From positions 186,001 to 250,000 of the forward strand of contig NZ_FOIJ01000007.1 in the NCBI RefSeq assembly GCF_900111745.1: a stretch of 64,000 nucleotides of DNA. Direction: 5' to 3'. Position numbers and translations under genes: made by a program. The notes beneath the pieces are model-generated. The model did no database searches. It was not told the DNA's origin and saw nothing but the letters and a program-made list of their open reading frames with translations. Within the stretch, counting starts at the first letter, position 1. Each line of letters begins with the position of its first letter. Shown piece by piece: positions 15,902 to 24,470 of this stretch. Source of the stretch: Stigmatella erecta. Lineage in GTDB: Bacteria; Myxococcota; Myxococcia; Myxococcales; Myxococcaceae.

Positions 15902-16798
15902 ATGGATATCCCCTGGGAAGACGTGCGGCTGTTCCTGGCCGTGGCGGAGACGGGAAGCCTGAGCCAGGCGGCGCGCAAGCTGCGCATCGGCCAGCCCACG
16001 GTGAGCCGCCGCCTGGCGGCGCTGGAGTACACCCTGGGCATGGCGCTCTTCCGGCGCAGCGCCGAAGGGGCCACGCTGACGGGCGCGGGCGAGCGGCTGC
16101 TCCTGCCGGCGCGGCGGATGGCGGAGTGGGCGGGCGAGGTGAGCCGGGCGGCGGAGTCCTCCGAGGGCTCCCCCCGGGGGCTCGTCCGCGTCACGGCGCC
16201 GCCTTACGTGAGCGTGGCCTTCCTGGTGCCCTTCGCGGCCTGGCTTGCCGGACAGCACCCGGGCCTGCGCCTGGAGGTACTCGCCAGCACCCAGTACCTG
16301 GATCTCCACCGAGGCGAGGCGGACCTCGCGCTGCGCACCAAGGAGCCGGAGCAAGAGGGGCTGAAGGTGGTGAAGACCTTCACCCTGGAGAGTGTCGTCT
16401 TCGTCTCGAAGAGGCTCGCCGCGAGGCTGCCGCGCAAGCCGCAGCTGAGCGAGCTGCCCTGGCTCACCTGGGCGCCCCCGCTCGAGTCCCTGTTCCCCCA
16501 CCCCCAGCTCGAGAAGCTCATCCCCGGGTTCACCCCGGTGTTCACCTCCGACAGCCTCCTCGTGCTCCTCGAGGCGGCGGAGGCAGGCCTCGGGGCCCTG
16601 CCGCTCCCCCGCCTGCACTACCCGCTCGCGCGGTCCACCTCCCTCGTCCCGCTGCCCATCGAGCTGGGGCCGCTCATGAACCGCTCGTACTACCTGGTGT
16701 GCGCCAAGTCCGCGCTCGACATCCCGCGGGTACGCCAGGTCTGCGAGCTCTTCGCGTCCGAGCTGGAGCGGGCCACCCGCCCCCCGCCCAGGCGGTGA
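15902..16798 (+). CDS. LysR-family transcriptional regulator
   Basis: This 298-residue regulator begins at MDIPWEDVRLF. The winged HTH is in residues ~5-65: FLAVAETGSLSQAARKL and IGQPTVSRRLAALE. The C-terminal effector-binding domain follows and contains RLEVLASTQYLDLHRGEADLALR. An upstream in-frame ATG at 15845 would add an unusual leader, so 15902 is preferred. It is divergent from the metallo-beta-lactamase lipoprotein gene, its most likely target. The gene stops 4 bp before the next, convergent gene. Confidence 0.88.
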   Translation: MDIPWEDVRLFLAVAETGSLSQAARKLRIGQPTVSRRLAALEYTLGMALFRRSAEGATLTGAGERLLLPARRMAEWAGEVSRAAESSEGSPRGLVRVTAPPYVSVAFLVPFAAWLAGQHPGLRLEVLASTQYLDLHRGEADLALRTKEPEQEGLKVVKTFTLESVVFVSKRLAARLPRKPQLSELPWLTWAPPLESLFPHPQLEKLIPGFTPVFTSDSLLVLLEAAEAGLGALPLPRLHYPLARSTSLVPLPIELGPLMNRSYYLVCAKSALDIPRVRQVCELFASELERATRPPPRR

Positions 16799-16802
16799 AA
16801 GC

Positions 16803-17114
16803 TCAGGCGTCCTGCCCAGCCGAGGGGGGCTCCTGGCGCAGCCGCGCATCCAGCACGAAGACGCCGAAGGGCACCAGCGATGCCCCGAGCGCCCCCACCC
16901 ACCGGAACAGCGGCCACCGGTAGGTGAGGCCAACCTCCACCAGCAACAGGAGGTACAGCACGAAGAGCACGCCATGCAGCATGCCCGTCACCTTCACGGC
17001 CAGCGGCATCCCGGCGAGGTACTTCAGGGGCATCGCGATGAACAGCAACACGATGAAGGAAAGGCCCTCGGCCAGGGCCACGGCGCGGAAACGTCCCAGG
17101 GGGGTCATCAGCAT
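16803..17114 (-). CDS. DUF3817-like integral membrane protein
   Basis: This 103-residue protein has three hydrophobic segments. The conserved pattern of the DUF3817 family is visible in RFRAVALAEGLSFIVLLF, MPLKYLAGMP, and KVTGMLHGVLFVLYLL. Family members are small inner-membrane proteins of unknown role. A perfect 8-bp inverted repeat lies about 50 bp upstream of the start. Confidence 0.75.
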   Translation of the reverse strand: MLMTPLGRFRAVALAEGLSFIVLLFIAMPLKYLAGMPLAVKVTGMLHGVLFVLYLLLLVEVGLTYRWPLFRWVGALGASLVPFGVFVLDARLRQEPPSAGQDA

Positions 17115-17162
17115 GGCCTTCCCTGTCTCTCATCCTTGAGCGCCCAGGTCCATGGCTCCCGG

Positions 17163-17182
17163 CTGGTGACCGCTGTCACCAG
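17163..17182. promoter_or_regulatory. Perfect inverted repeat in a divergent promoter region
   Basis: CTGGTGAC (17163-17170) and GTCACCAG (17175-17182) are perfect arms around CGCT. A further GTCACC half-site lies just downstream. It sits between the DUF3817 gene and the effector-like gene, where an operator would be expected. A related but looser dyad is at 57673-57691. Confidence 0.35.
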
Positions 17183-17340
17183 GCAGGGACGCCTGTCACC
17201 ACTCCAGCCAGGGTACCCCCTGCGTAACCTCCCGTCATTCCAGGGGCGGCCCTGGGGCGCGGAGGGCGCGCGGCCTGGTACGGCGGGTGCACCAAGGGGT
17301 GTCATCGCCGCACCTCACTCTTCGCCGCAGGAGCACCGCC

Positions 17341-18570
17341 ATGGGCCGCCTCAAGGGTTTCTCCAGCAAGCCGTCCTTCTCGCCTCCTCCGACCCGCTCT
17401 CCGCAGGGCCCCGCGCCCAAGCTGCAGCGCACCTCCGATGGCGCGAAGGTCCCCCAGCAGCCCACCCTGGCCACGAACACGCCGCCGCGGGTGCAGGTGC
17501 GCCTGGACGAGCGCCAGAAGTTCCACCAGCAGACGCTGGACTCGCCCAACACGCGCCAGCAGCACAAGAACGACTACTTCGACATGGACGCCGCGCAGTT
17601 CGCCACGCTGAAGAACGGCGGCAAGCGCACGGGCAGCAACAAGGCGTGGGATCCGGCCACCGGGAAGAACTACGCCTATGACAAGCAGTCCGGCCAGTTC
17701 TTCGAGTTCGACAAGACGAAGCCCGGCAACAAGGGCGCCCCCGTGAACCCCCAGCAGAACGCGGCCCTGAAGCAGTCCCTGTCGGACGGCACGCTGGTGG
17801 ACCGCTCGCGCCAGGACCGCAACCGCACGGACGAGCCGGTGCGCCCCGGCGACGTGGGCCCCTACGAGAAGAACCTCCGGGTGCGGCCGAATGATCCCTC
17901 CTCGGAGCTGAAGCACGTCTCCGGCACCAAGGCGGACTGGAACACCAACCGGGACCACGTGCCCTCGGGCGAGTCGCTCAACAAGCGCAACCGGCTGCCG
18001 GGGCAGGCCCCGGACGCCAAGACCGACGCCTACAAGGAAGGCGTCACGGTCGCCATCCCGGATGACCGGGCCCACAAGGCGCACAGCCTCACCTACGGCT
18101 CCCGGCAGACCTACAAGGACGCGGACCCCGCCGGCAACCGCACCACGACGCGCGTGGATCACGACGCCAACCACCCGGCGAGCGCCTTCCACCGCGACTC
18201 CCACCACCTGCTGAACACCACGCAGAACCAGAACCTCTTCAACCCGGGCAAGGACGCCACCCCGCACCAGACGCCGCTCGACATGGCCCAGCCCGACAGC
18301 CGCCTCGGACTGATTGGCAGCTACCGCTACGCCGGCAGCGTCAACTCCAAGATCAACCAGAACATTGGCCCGGGCCGGGGGTACGATCCCAGCGCCCCGG
18401 CCGAGTCGTTCACCCCCGCGTCGACGGCCCCGGGCGGCAAGCGCAAGTACGACAAGATCGACGTCACCTACCAGAACGTGCCGAACCAGACCCAGGGGCA
18501 AGTGATTTCCAACTCGCTCCGGGACCGGCTCATCAACGAGGGCTTCGCGCAGGACGTGCCGACCCTTTGA
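17341..18570 (+). CDS. Putative effector-like protein with possible HNH-type nuclease region
   Basis: This 409-residue protein starts at an ATG behind GCAGGAGC. The first ~80 residues are low-complexity (Pro, Ser, Gln, Lys). Residues ~80-150 contain DYFDMDAAQFATLKNGGKRTG and AWDPATGKNYAYDKQSGQFFEF. From ~200 there are NRDHVPSGES (His206), then DDRAHKAHSLTYGSR, DHDANHPASAFHRDSHHLLN and NQNLF. The spaced Asp-His, His and Asn residues recall HNH-type nuclease toxins, but I cannot assign a family. There is no signal peptide, secretion marker or adjacent immunity gene. A structural or housekeeping role is possible. Confidence 0.6.
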   Translation: MGRLKGFSSKPSFSPPPTRSPQGPAPKLQRTSDGAKVPQQPTLATNTPPRVQVRLDERQKFHQQTLDSPNTRQQHKNDYFDMDAAQFATLKNGGKRTGSNKAWDPATGKNYAYDKQSGQFFEFDKTKPGNKGAPVNPQQNAALKQSLSDGTLVDRSRQDRNRTDEPVRPGDVGPYEKNLRVRPNDPSSELKHVSGTKADWNTNRDHVPSGESLNKRNRLPGQAPDAKTDAYKEGVTVAIPDDRAHKAHSLTYGSRQTYKDADPAGNRTTTRVDHDANHPASAFHRDSHHLLNTTQNQNLFNPGKDATPHQTPLDMAQPDSRLGLIGSYRYAGSVNSKINQNIGPGRGYDPSAPAESFTPASTAPGGKRKYDKIDVTYQNVPNQTQGQVISNSLRDRLINEGFAQDVPTL

Positions 18571-18725
18571 ACAGCAAGAGCGACCGCTTTTGAAAACCGG
18601 GGCCACCGCGTGTGACGGGCATGACACGCCGTGGCATCGAAGACTCGACGCGTCAGGAGGGCGCCATTACACTCGGCGTCCTGGACGCGGGCCTTCGTCC
18701 GCGTCCCCCTACCGCGACCGCATTC

Positions 18726-19814
18726 ATGACCGACACAATCGTCTTTACGCGTGGTGTGCCGCCGACCGAGGCCTTTCCGACCCGGCAACTCGCTGAGTGC
18801 TTCACAGCGGCGCTGGAAGGCGACACCGCCGTCGTCCTCCAGTACGGCCAGCAGCAGGGCTACCTCCCGCTGCGCCAGGAGCTGGCCAAGGAGTACCGCG
18901 TCAGCGAGGCCGAGGTGCTCGTCGGCAACGGCTCGCTGCACCTGCAGGACCTGCTGGCCGCGCACCTCATCCGTCCCGGCGCGGTGGTGTTCACCGAGCA
19001 GCCCAGCTACGACCGGGCCATCACCACGTTCCGCCGGCGCGGCGCGCGCGTGGTGGGCATTCCGCTGGAGAGCGACGGCATCAGCGTGCAGCACCTGGAG
19101 GCGGCGCTGAAGAAGGACGTGCCCGCGTTCCTGTACCTGGTGCCGGACTTCCAGAACCCCGCGGGCGCCACCCTCTCGCGGCAGAAGCGCCAGCGCGTGG
19201 TGGAGCTGGCCAACCAGTACGGCTTCTGGGTGCTGGAGGACATTCCCTACCGCAAGCTGCGCTTCCAGGGCGAGGAGCACCCGTTGCTGCGGGAGTTCGA
19301 CGCCTCGCGCATCGTCACGCTCAGCTCGTTCAGCAAGCTGCTCAGCCCGGGCCTGCGCGTCGGGTTCATGCTGGCGCCGGCCGAGCTCATCAAGGCGGTG
19401 ACGAAGCTGGAGGAGGACACGGTGCTCTCGCCCGTGCTGCCCAGCCAGGCCGCGGTGGCCGAGTTCATCCGCCGGGGCTGGCTCCAGCCGAACATCGACA
19501 AGCTCAAGGCCCTGTACCGGCCACGCTGGGAGGCCATGGGCAATGCGGTGCGGCGCCACCTGCCCGGCGCCCAGGCCTTCATCCCCGATGGTGGCTTCTT
19601 CGTGAGCGTCATCCTCCCGGAGGCCGCCCGGACGGAGAACCTGATGGGACGGGCCAAGGACCAGGGGCTGGTGCTCACCCCCGGTGGCCCCTTCTTCGCG
19701 GATCCGCACGATGGCCAGCCCGTCCCCAGCGCCCGCTTCTTGCGGCTGCCCTTCTGCGCCGTCACCCCGGAGCAGATCGAAGAGGGCGTGCGCCGGCTTG
19801 CCAGCCTGCTGTGA
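18726..19814 (+). CDS. PLP-dependent aminotransferase, class I/II (MocR/LysN-like)
   Basis: This 362-residue fold-type I aminotransferase begins at MTDTIVFTRGVPP. An upstream in-frame start at 18612 adds a non-conserved leader. Visible family features are YGQQQGYLPLRQELA, VGNGSLHLQDLL, PDFQNPAGATLS, DIPYRKLRF and the PLP lysine in SSFSKLLSPGLRVGF (Lys204). The pattern matches 2-aminoadipate/aromatic aminotransferases and the catalytic half of MocR regulators, but there is no GntR DNA-binding domain. The amino acid substrate is not clear. It stands alone between a possible effector gene and a cell-wall hydrolase gene. Confidence 0.85.
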   Translation: MTDTIVFTRGVPPTEAFPTRQLAECFTAALEGDTAVVLQYGQQQGYLPLRQELAKEYRVSEAEVLVGNGSLHLQDLLAAHLIRPGAVVFTEQPSYDRAITTFRRRGARVVGIPLESDGISVQHLEAALKKDVPAFLYLVPDFQNPAGATLSRQKRQRVVELANQYGFWVLEDIPYRKLRFQGEEHPLLREFDASRIVTLSSFSKLLSPGLRVGFMLAPAELIKAVTKLEEDTVLSPVLPSQAAVAEFIRRGWLQPNIDKLKALYRPRWEAMGNAVRRHLPGAQAFIPDGGFFVSVILPEAARTENLMGRAKDQGLVLTPGGPFFADPHDGQPVPSARFLRLPFCAVTPEQIEEGVRRLASLL

Positions 19815-19845
19815 CGGGCGGCGAGAGCAGGCAGCGCGGGATTGA

Positions 19846-20580
19846 ATGTCCCCCTGGGGTCAGCCGTTCCTCTCCGGCATGACTCGCGGGTTCTTGCTTG
19901 CCTGGATGCTAGGGGTACTGGGAGGCGCGCCGGCCCTGGCCGCGCCGCGCCCTCCCGCGCCCGCCGTGGCCAAGGCCAAAGCGCCGGCCAAAGCCAAGGC
20001 CAAGGCCAAGCCCAAGGTGCTGAAGAAGGGCACCCGGGCCAAGACGCAGCGCCCCCCGGTGCGCCTGACCCGGGGCCGGCGGGTGGCGAAGCGCGCGGTG
20101 GGGCTGGTGGGCGTGTCCCTGGCCTCCTACCGCGTGCCCAATGACTGCTCGGGGCTCGCGCGGCTGGCCTACCAGGCGGTGGGCGTCGAGCTGCTCTCAC
20201 GAGGCACCCGGCCTGGCGAGAACGCGGTGAGCGCCATCTACCGGCGGGCCCAATCCCAGGGAGCCCTGCACCGGAAGACGCCCCAACCGGGGGACCTCGT
20301 CTTCTTCCGGGAGACGTACGACCGGAACGGCGACGGCGTGCGCAACGATGGGCTCACGCACGTGGGCGTCGTCGAGACGGTGGCGAAGGATGGCACCGTC
20401 ACCTTCGTCCACCGGGGAGGCCCGGGCGTGCGGCGCGCGCGCATGAACCCGCGCTTTCCCACGGTGCGGGCCCAGCAGGGCCGCGTCCTCAACGACTACA
20501 TCCGCCGGGAAGACCCCTCGGGGCGCGCCCGCCTGACCAGCGAGCTGTTCGTGGGCTACGCGTCCGCCTCGCGCCTGTAA
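19846..20580 (+). CDS. Exported NlpC/P60-like cysteine peptidase
   Basis: The protein has an N-terminal signal (MTRGFLLAWMLGVLGGAPALA, from the internal ATG at 19879). An Ala/Lys/Pro-rich linker with repeated AKAKAK follows. The NlpC/P60-like domain is in the second half, with the catalytic cysteine in VPNDCSGLARLAY, PQPGDLVFF and the histidine in GLTHVGVVE. Such enzymes cut peptidoglycan peptides. The linker may bind DNA or cell wall by charge. The annotated start at 19846 has a weak ribosome-binding site; 19879 is equally possible. Confidence 0.75.
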   Translation: MSPWGQPFLSGMTRGFLLAWMLGVLGGAPALAAPRPPAPAVAKAKAPAKAKAKAKPKVLKKGTRAKTQRPPVRLTRGRRVAKRAVGLVGVSLASYRVPNDCSGLARLAYQAVGVELLSRGTRPGENAVSAIYRRAQSQGALHRKTPQPGDLVFFRETYDRNGDGVRNDGLTHVGVVETVAKDGTVTFVHRGGPGVRRARMNPRFPTVRAQQGRVLNDYIRREDPSGRARLTSELFVGYASASRL

Positions 20581-20581
20581 G

Positions 20582-20608
20582 GCCCTGCTCGAAGCAGTGC
20601 CTCAGGGC
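20582..20608. terminator. Overlapping hairpins between convergent genes
   Basis: GCCCTG (20582-20587) can pair with CAGGGC (20603-20608), and CTGCT/AGCAG (20585-20597) forms an alternative inner hairpin with a CGA loop. They lie between the stop of the NlpC/P60 gene and the end of the convergent VOC gene. A terminator role is plausible. Confidence 0.3.
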
Positions 20609-20964
20609 TCGGTCCACACGGCCAGCTCGTTGCCACCCGGGTCCGCGAAGTGGAAGCGCCTCCCGCCGGGGAAGGAGAAGGTGTCCTTCACGATGCGGCC
20701 CCCCGCCTCACGCACCCGGGCCAGCGTGGCCTCCAGATCGCGCGAATAGAGGACGAGCAGGGGCCCTCCCCCGCTCCCCTGCGGCGCCTTGAAGAACCCG
20801 CCATTCAGCCGGCCATCGTGAAAGCTCGTGTAGTCCGGTCCGTAGTCCTCGAAGCGCCAGCCGAACACGTCGCCATAGAAGCGCTTCACCTCGGCGAGGT
20901 TCGGGGCGGGAAGCTCGATGTAGTCGATGCGGTGGTGCTGCTCGGCCTGGCTCTGGGTGGACAT
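20602..20964 (-). CDS. Glyoxalase/VOC-family protein
   Basis: This 120-residue vicinal-oxygen-chelate protein has the paired beta-alpha-beta modules of the family. It contains DYIELPAPNLAEVKRFYGDVFGW, YSRDLEATLARVREAGG and HFADPGGNELAVW. The ATG at 20964 has GGAG upstream. The substrate is unknown; family members range from glyoxalases to antibiotic-binding proteins. It lies 28 bp downstream of an AraC-type regulator gene in the same direction, so the two are likely co-transcribed. Confidence 0.85.
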   Translation of the reverse strand: MSTQSQAEQHHRIDYIELPAPNLAEVKRFYGDVFGWRFEDYGPDYTSFHDGRLNGGFFKAPQGSGGGPLLVLYSRDLEATLARVREAGGRIVKDTFSFPGGRRFHFADPGGNELAVWTEP

Positions 20965-20992
20965 GTGTGCTCCGGAAGAAGGGGCGAGCACT

Positions 20993-21787
20993 CTAGATGC
21001 CACTGCCGGGGCGGGATTGTACGAATCCGTCACCGGCCTGCTCGCGCGCATAGGCCCCGGGGGTGAGCCCCGTGAGGGCGCGGAACTCGCGCACCAGGTG
21101 GGCCTGGTCGTAATACCCGGCCTCCAGCGCCAGGTGCGCGCCGGGGAGACAGGGCTGGGCGCCCAGCAGCGCCACGGCATGGCGCATCCGGGCAATGCGG
21201 CAGAGCACCTTGGGCGTCAGCCCCACCTGGGCCTGGAAGCGGCGCTCGAACTGACGGGGACTGACCGCCATCACCGCCTCCAGCGTTCGCAGGGGCACCT
21301 GCCCGTGCGTCGCATGGACGAGGCCCACCGCGTGAAGGAGCGCCCCCTCCGGCCGCTCCTCAACGAGCCGCCGCGAGAGCAACGCCTCCAGGAGCCGCAG
21401 GCGCGCGGGAAGGCCCCCTGCCTCCTGGAGCCGCCCTTCCCACTCGCGGGCCTCGCGGGGCCAGAGCGCATCCAGGGACAGATGCCCCCCGGTGAGCTCA
21501 TGCAGGGGAAGCCGCAGGAACGGGTGCGCCCCGCCGGGCCGGAAGCGGATGCCGAGGGAACACACTTCTCCCGGGAGCGGAACCACCCCGGCCTCCCGCA
21601 TCGCGCCAACCACCTGGAGGCGCGGCTCCCCGGCCATCAGGTCCACCAGGATGTCGAGACACCCGTCGGGCAGGACGCGGTAGACCTGGCCCGGGGCCGC
21701 CTGCCCCGTGAGCGCCCAGAAGCACTGAACGTAAGGGGCCAGGGACGGGCTGGGCAGGACTTCGATGTAGCGCAGGGAGGAACGCAT
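20993..21787 (-). CDS. AraC-family transcriptional regulator
   Basis: This 264-residue regulator starts at MRSSLRYIEVLP, with GGAGAC upstream. The N-terminal ~110 residues match the sensory region common in DUF6597-type AraC proteins (LAPYVQCFWALTG, RVLPDGCLDILV, GIRFRPGGAHPFL). The C-terminal two-HTH domain is present, with VSPRQFERRFQAQVGLTPK and HLVREFRALTGLTPGAY. The usual first HTH helix is somewhat degenerate. It probably controls itself and the VOC gene behind it. Confidence 0.87.
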   Translation of the reverse strand: MRSSLRYIEVLPSPSLAPYVQCFWALTGQAAPGQVYRVLPDGCLDILVDLMAGEPRLQVVGAMREAGVVPLPGEVCSLGIRFRPGGAHPFLRLPLHELTGGHLSLDALWPREAREWEGRLQEAGGLPARLRLLEALLSRRLVEERPEGALLHAVGLVHATHGQVPLRTLEAVMAVSPRQFERRFQAQVGLTPKVLCRIARMRHAVALLGAQPCLPGAHLALEAGYYDQAHLVREFRALTGLTPGAYAREQAGDGFVQSRPGSGI

Positions 21788-21891
21788 CGGCTCGCGGTCT
21801 CCGGAGGATACCCTCGTCCCATCAATCCTGGGGCCCCGCACCGGCGGCCGTATTAAGAGGCGGGGGCGCAGGAGCGCTGGGAGACAAGACG

Positions 21892-22491
21892 GTGAGCGAA
21901 CATCACGGCGGGATGCAGCAGATCATCGGCTTCGTGCTGGAGCTGGACAAGCTCAAGGGGGTGACGCGCAAGACCCGGCCGCTGGGCCTCGAGCGCTACG
22001 AGAACTCCGCGGAGCACAGCTGGCAGATCGCGATGCTGGCCTCCTCGCTGGCACCCCATGCCGGGGCGCCGGTGAACATCGACCGGGTGGTGCGCATGCT
22101 GCTGGTGCACGACATCGGCGAAATCGATACCGGCGACACGATGGTCTACACCGAGGGCGGCTGGGAGGAGCGCAAGGCGGCGGAGCTGGCGGCGGTGAAG
22201 CGCATCTTCGGCCTGCTGCCCGAGCCGCAAGGCGCGGCGTTCCTGGCGCTGTGGCAGGAGTTCGAGCACGGAGAGACCCCGGAAGCCCGGTTCGCCCATG
22301 CCGTGGACCGGGCCATGCCCGTGCTGCTGAACCTGGCCAACGCGGGCCAGAGCTGGCGCGAGAACGGCGTCAGCCACGAGCGGGTGGTCCGCCGCATCGC
22401 CCAGCCCATCCGGGAGGGCTGCCCGGCCCTGTGGGCCTACCTGGAAGCGCGCCTGGAGGAAGCCCGCCAGAAGGGCTGGTTCGGCGCCTGA
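21892..22491 (+). CDS. HD-domain hydrolase (YfbR/HDDC2-like 5'-nucleotidase)
   Basis: This 199-residue protein starts at a GTG with GGGAG upstream. The metal-binding HD motif is split as usual: SAEHSWQIAM (His), LVHDIGEIDTGD (His-Asp), and AHAVDRAMP (Asp). YfbR and HDDC2 family members hydrolyse deoxynucleoside 5'-monophosphates, so a nucleotide-pool role is likely. It is divergent from the AraC gene. Confidence 0.85.
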   Translation: MSEHHGGMQQIIGFVLELDKLKGVTRKTRPLGLERYENSAEHSWQIAMLASSLAPHAGAPVNIDRVVRMLLVHDIGEIDTGDTMVYTEGGWEERKAAELAAVKRIFGLLPEPQGAAFLALWQEFEHGETPEARFAHAVDRAMPVLLNLANAGQSWRENGVSHERVVRRIAQPIREGCPALWAYLEARLEEARQKGWFGA

Positions 22492-22801
22492 GGAAGCCCT
22501 GCGCCCTCACTGGGCGGTGGAGGGTAAGGCCGCGGCGCGAATCACATCCATCACGCCAAAGACTTTCACCTCTCCCCCACTTCACCCAGGAGGGCATGGT
22601 CTTTGTTGGGATTCATACGTCTTGAGGGGGACCGTCCGGACGGCACATGGACGTGGCGCTAACTGTCCTTGGCCTTACAAGCCCAGCCCAGAATGAATTG
22701 CGGGGCCACCACCCTGATGGGTAGGGTCGCGCCCGCTGTCTGAGTGGCCGATACAGGCTGCTCCTCACACCAGGGCTTCGCCTTGGAAGGTCCCGACCCC
22801 C
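22492..22801. other. Intergenic stretch, nothing recognised
   Basis: These 310 bp hold no convincing reading frame. I see no tRNA, repeat or strong hairpin. The last 20 bases carry GGAAGG, the ribosome-binding site of the next gene, so a promoter for the two small exported proteins should lie here. Confidence 0.4.
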
Positions 22802-23029
22802 ATGAAAAGTTGGCTGGCTGTTGGTCTCTTCTGTGTCTCGACGGGCGCGTTTGCTCAGGACAAAACCCCGGCCAAGACGCCCCCGGCGTCCACGACGCCG
22901 CCGGCTTCCACCAAGTCCGCGGAGCCCACGAAGTTGACCGTCGAGGAGGGCGTCGAGGACACGAAGGAGCCGAAGAACAAGGAAGTCGATACGAAGTCCA
23001 ACGATTCCGGCAAGAAGCCGAGCCTGTAA
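22802..23029 (+). CDS. Small exported Lys/Thr/Pro-rich protein
   Basis: This 75-residue protein has a signal peptide, MKSWLAVGLFCVSTGAFAQ. The mature part is short, charged and probably unstructured (repeats of TPPAST/TKSAEPTK, then EDTKEPKNKEVDTKS). No domain is recognisable. It is followed 30 bp later by another small exported protein, and the two may form one unit. Confidence 0.65.
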   Translation: MKSWLAVGLFCVSTGAFAQDKTPAKTPPASTTPPASTKSAEPTKLTVEEGVEDTKEPKNKEVDTKSNDSGKKPSL

Positions 23030-23059
23030 ACCCTTTCCGAGCCTCGTGAGGAATTCCCC

Positions 23060-23434
23060 ATGAAGAAGATCGCGGCAAGCGTGTGTCTCCTTTGGCTGTG
23101 TCTGTCGTTTGGAACGGCGCAGGGCGCCGAGGACTGCATCAAGACCATGAACCAGGGCGCGGCCACGGTGGTTCAGGGCATGTATGAGCAGTCCTGCGCC
23201 ACCATCTCCTGGAGCTCCGGCGTCATCACCAAGGACGTCAAGTACAACTGCTGTGGCCCCAGCACGACCATCCGCATCAATGGCGCTGACTGGGAGCGGC
23301 TGCGCAACGAAGGGAAGCTGGATGGCTTCCGCTACCAGAAGTTCGAGTCCTCTGGAAACAACTACACCCTGAGCTTCCGGAAGATTGTCGGCAAGGAGCC
23401 CACGAACATCGCTCCCGAGGATTTCTTCAAGTAA
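23060..23434 (+). CDS. Small exported protein with four cysteines
   Basis: This 124-residue protein has a signal peptide, MKKIAASVCLLWLCLSFGTAQG, behind a GAGGA ribosome-binding site. The mature ~100 residues contain EDCIKT, QSCATISW and YNCCGPST, so disulfides are likely after export. No family is recognised. Low-complexity stretches are absent, suggesting a folded domain. Confidence 0.7.
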   Translation: MKKIAASVCLLWLCLSFGTAQGAEDCIKTMNQGAATVVQGMYEQSCATISWSSGVITKDVKYNCCGPSTTIRINGADWERLRNEGKLDGFRYQKFESSGNNYTLSFRKIVGKEPTNIAPEDFFK

Positions 23435-23519
23435 CCCGTCCCATCCCAGAGCGGAGTTCCCCGGAGCCCCGGGCGGACTCCGCTCTCTTGTTTCCGCCAC
23501 CCCGAGCGTCCGAGGCACC

Positions 23520-24467
23520 GTGTCATCCCATGTCCTTCACGGTCTGAATCCCTATCTTCTCCACTTCTCCGAATCGCTTTCCCTGCGATGGACGGGGGCG
23601 GCCTCGCTCGTGGGGTTTCTGCTTGCCTTCGTCTGGCTCAAGCGCCGGATGGCGCGGGGCGACGGCCCCCTGGCCCCGCGGGAAGTGGCCGGGTTCGTGG
23701 TCTATGCCAGCCTCTTCGGGGTGATGTTGGGGGGGCGCCTGGGCTACGTGCTCCTTCACCAGTGGGATGACTTCTCCCGGGATGGCTCCATCTTCTTTCA
23801 GTTCCGGCAGGGCGGCGCCTCCATGCCGGGGGCCCTGCTGGGCGTCCTGGCCTTCACGGCGTACTTCGCGCACCAGCACCGGCGCTCCTGGCTTCACCTG
23901 ATGGACACGCTGGCCGTGCTCGCCCCCCTGGGGTTCCTGCTCTGGCATCTGGCCGCCTTCACGGCGGGCGAGCCCCTGGGGCACGTGTCCACGGCCCCCT
24001 GGGCCATGCGCTTCCCGGCGGAGTTGAACATCGACGGCTTCCAACCCGCCGACGTGCCCGCCCTGGATCTGTCCCCGCTGGCCCAGGCACCGGGCCACGA
24101 GCTGGCCCGGCTGGCGAATGAGTCCCCCGCGCTGCTGGAGGAGTTTCACCGCGTCCTGCCCGCGCGCCACCCGGTGCTGCTCTATCAGGCCGCGCTGGAG
24201 GGGCTCGTCCTGGCCGGGCTTCTCTTCGCGCTGCGCAAGCGGTGGCCCGGGCTGCCCCGGGGGATGATGAGCGGCTGCTTCTTCTTGCTCTACGGCGTGC
24301 TGGCCTGCGCCAGCCTTCCGTTCCGCGAGCCTGCCCTCAACCTCCCGGTCTCTTACCAGTTCGAAACGGGCGTCCCCATGGCGGCCCTGATGATGATGGT
24401 GGGAGCGGCCTTCATGACCGCGGCACTCACCCAACGCCGCGCCGTCCCCTCCCTGCCCGCCCCCTGA
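23520..24467 (+). CDS. Divergent Lgt (prolipoprotein diacylglyceryl transferase) homologue
   Basis: Lgt transfers diacylglycerol to the lipobox cysteine of prelipoproteins. This 315-residue membrane protein keeps the Lgt layout: FSESLSLRWTGAASLVGFLL, GGRLGYVLLH, ASMPGALLGVL, and a C-terminal FREPALNLP matching the conserved FREPD. The normally essential motif GRxGNFxNxE is replaced by LLWHLAAFTAGEPLG, so the key arginine and asparagine are missing. It is probably a paralogue with altered or lost activity; the genome should have a normal lgt elsewhere. GTG 23520 fits the family start better than the upstream ATG at 23385. Confidence 0.7.
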   Translation: MSSHVLHGLNPYLLHFSESLSLRWTGAASLVGFLLAFVWLKRRMARGDGPLAPREVAGFVVYASLFGVMLGGRLGYVLLHQWDDFSRDGSIFFQFRQGGASMPGALLGVLAFTAYFAHQHRRSWLHLMDTLAVLAPLGFLLWHLAAFTAGEPLGHVSTAPWAMRFPAELNIDGFQPADVPALDLSPLAQAPGHELARLANESPALLEEFHRVLPARHPVLLYQAALEGLVLAGLLFALRKRWPGLPRGMMSGCFFLLYGVLACASLPFREPALNLPVSYQFETGVPMAALMMMVGAAFMTAALTQRRAVPSLPAP

Positions 24468-24470
24468 ACA

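Noticed and set aside
17163-17182. Intrinsic terminator for the DUF3817 or effector gene
   Set aside because: It lies upstream of both starts in a divergent region, so an operator is more sensible than a terminator.
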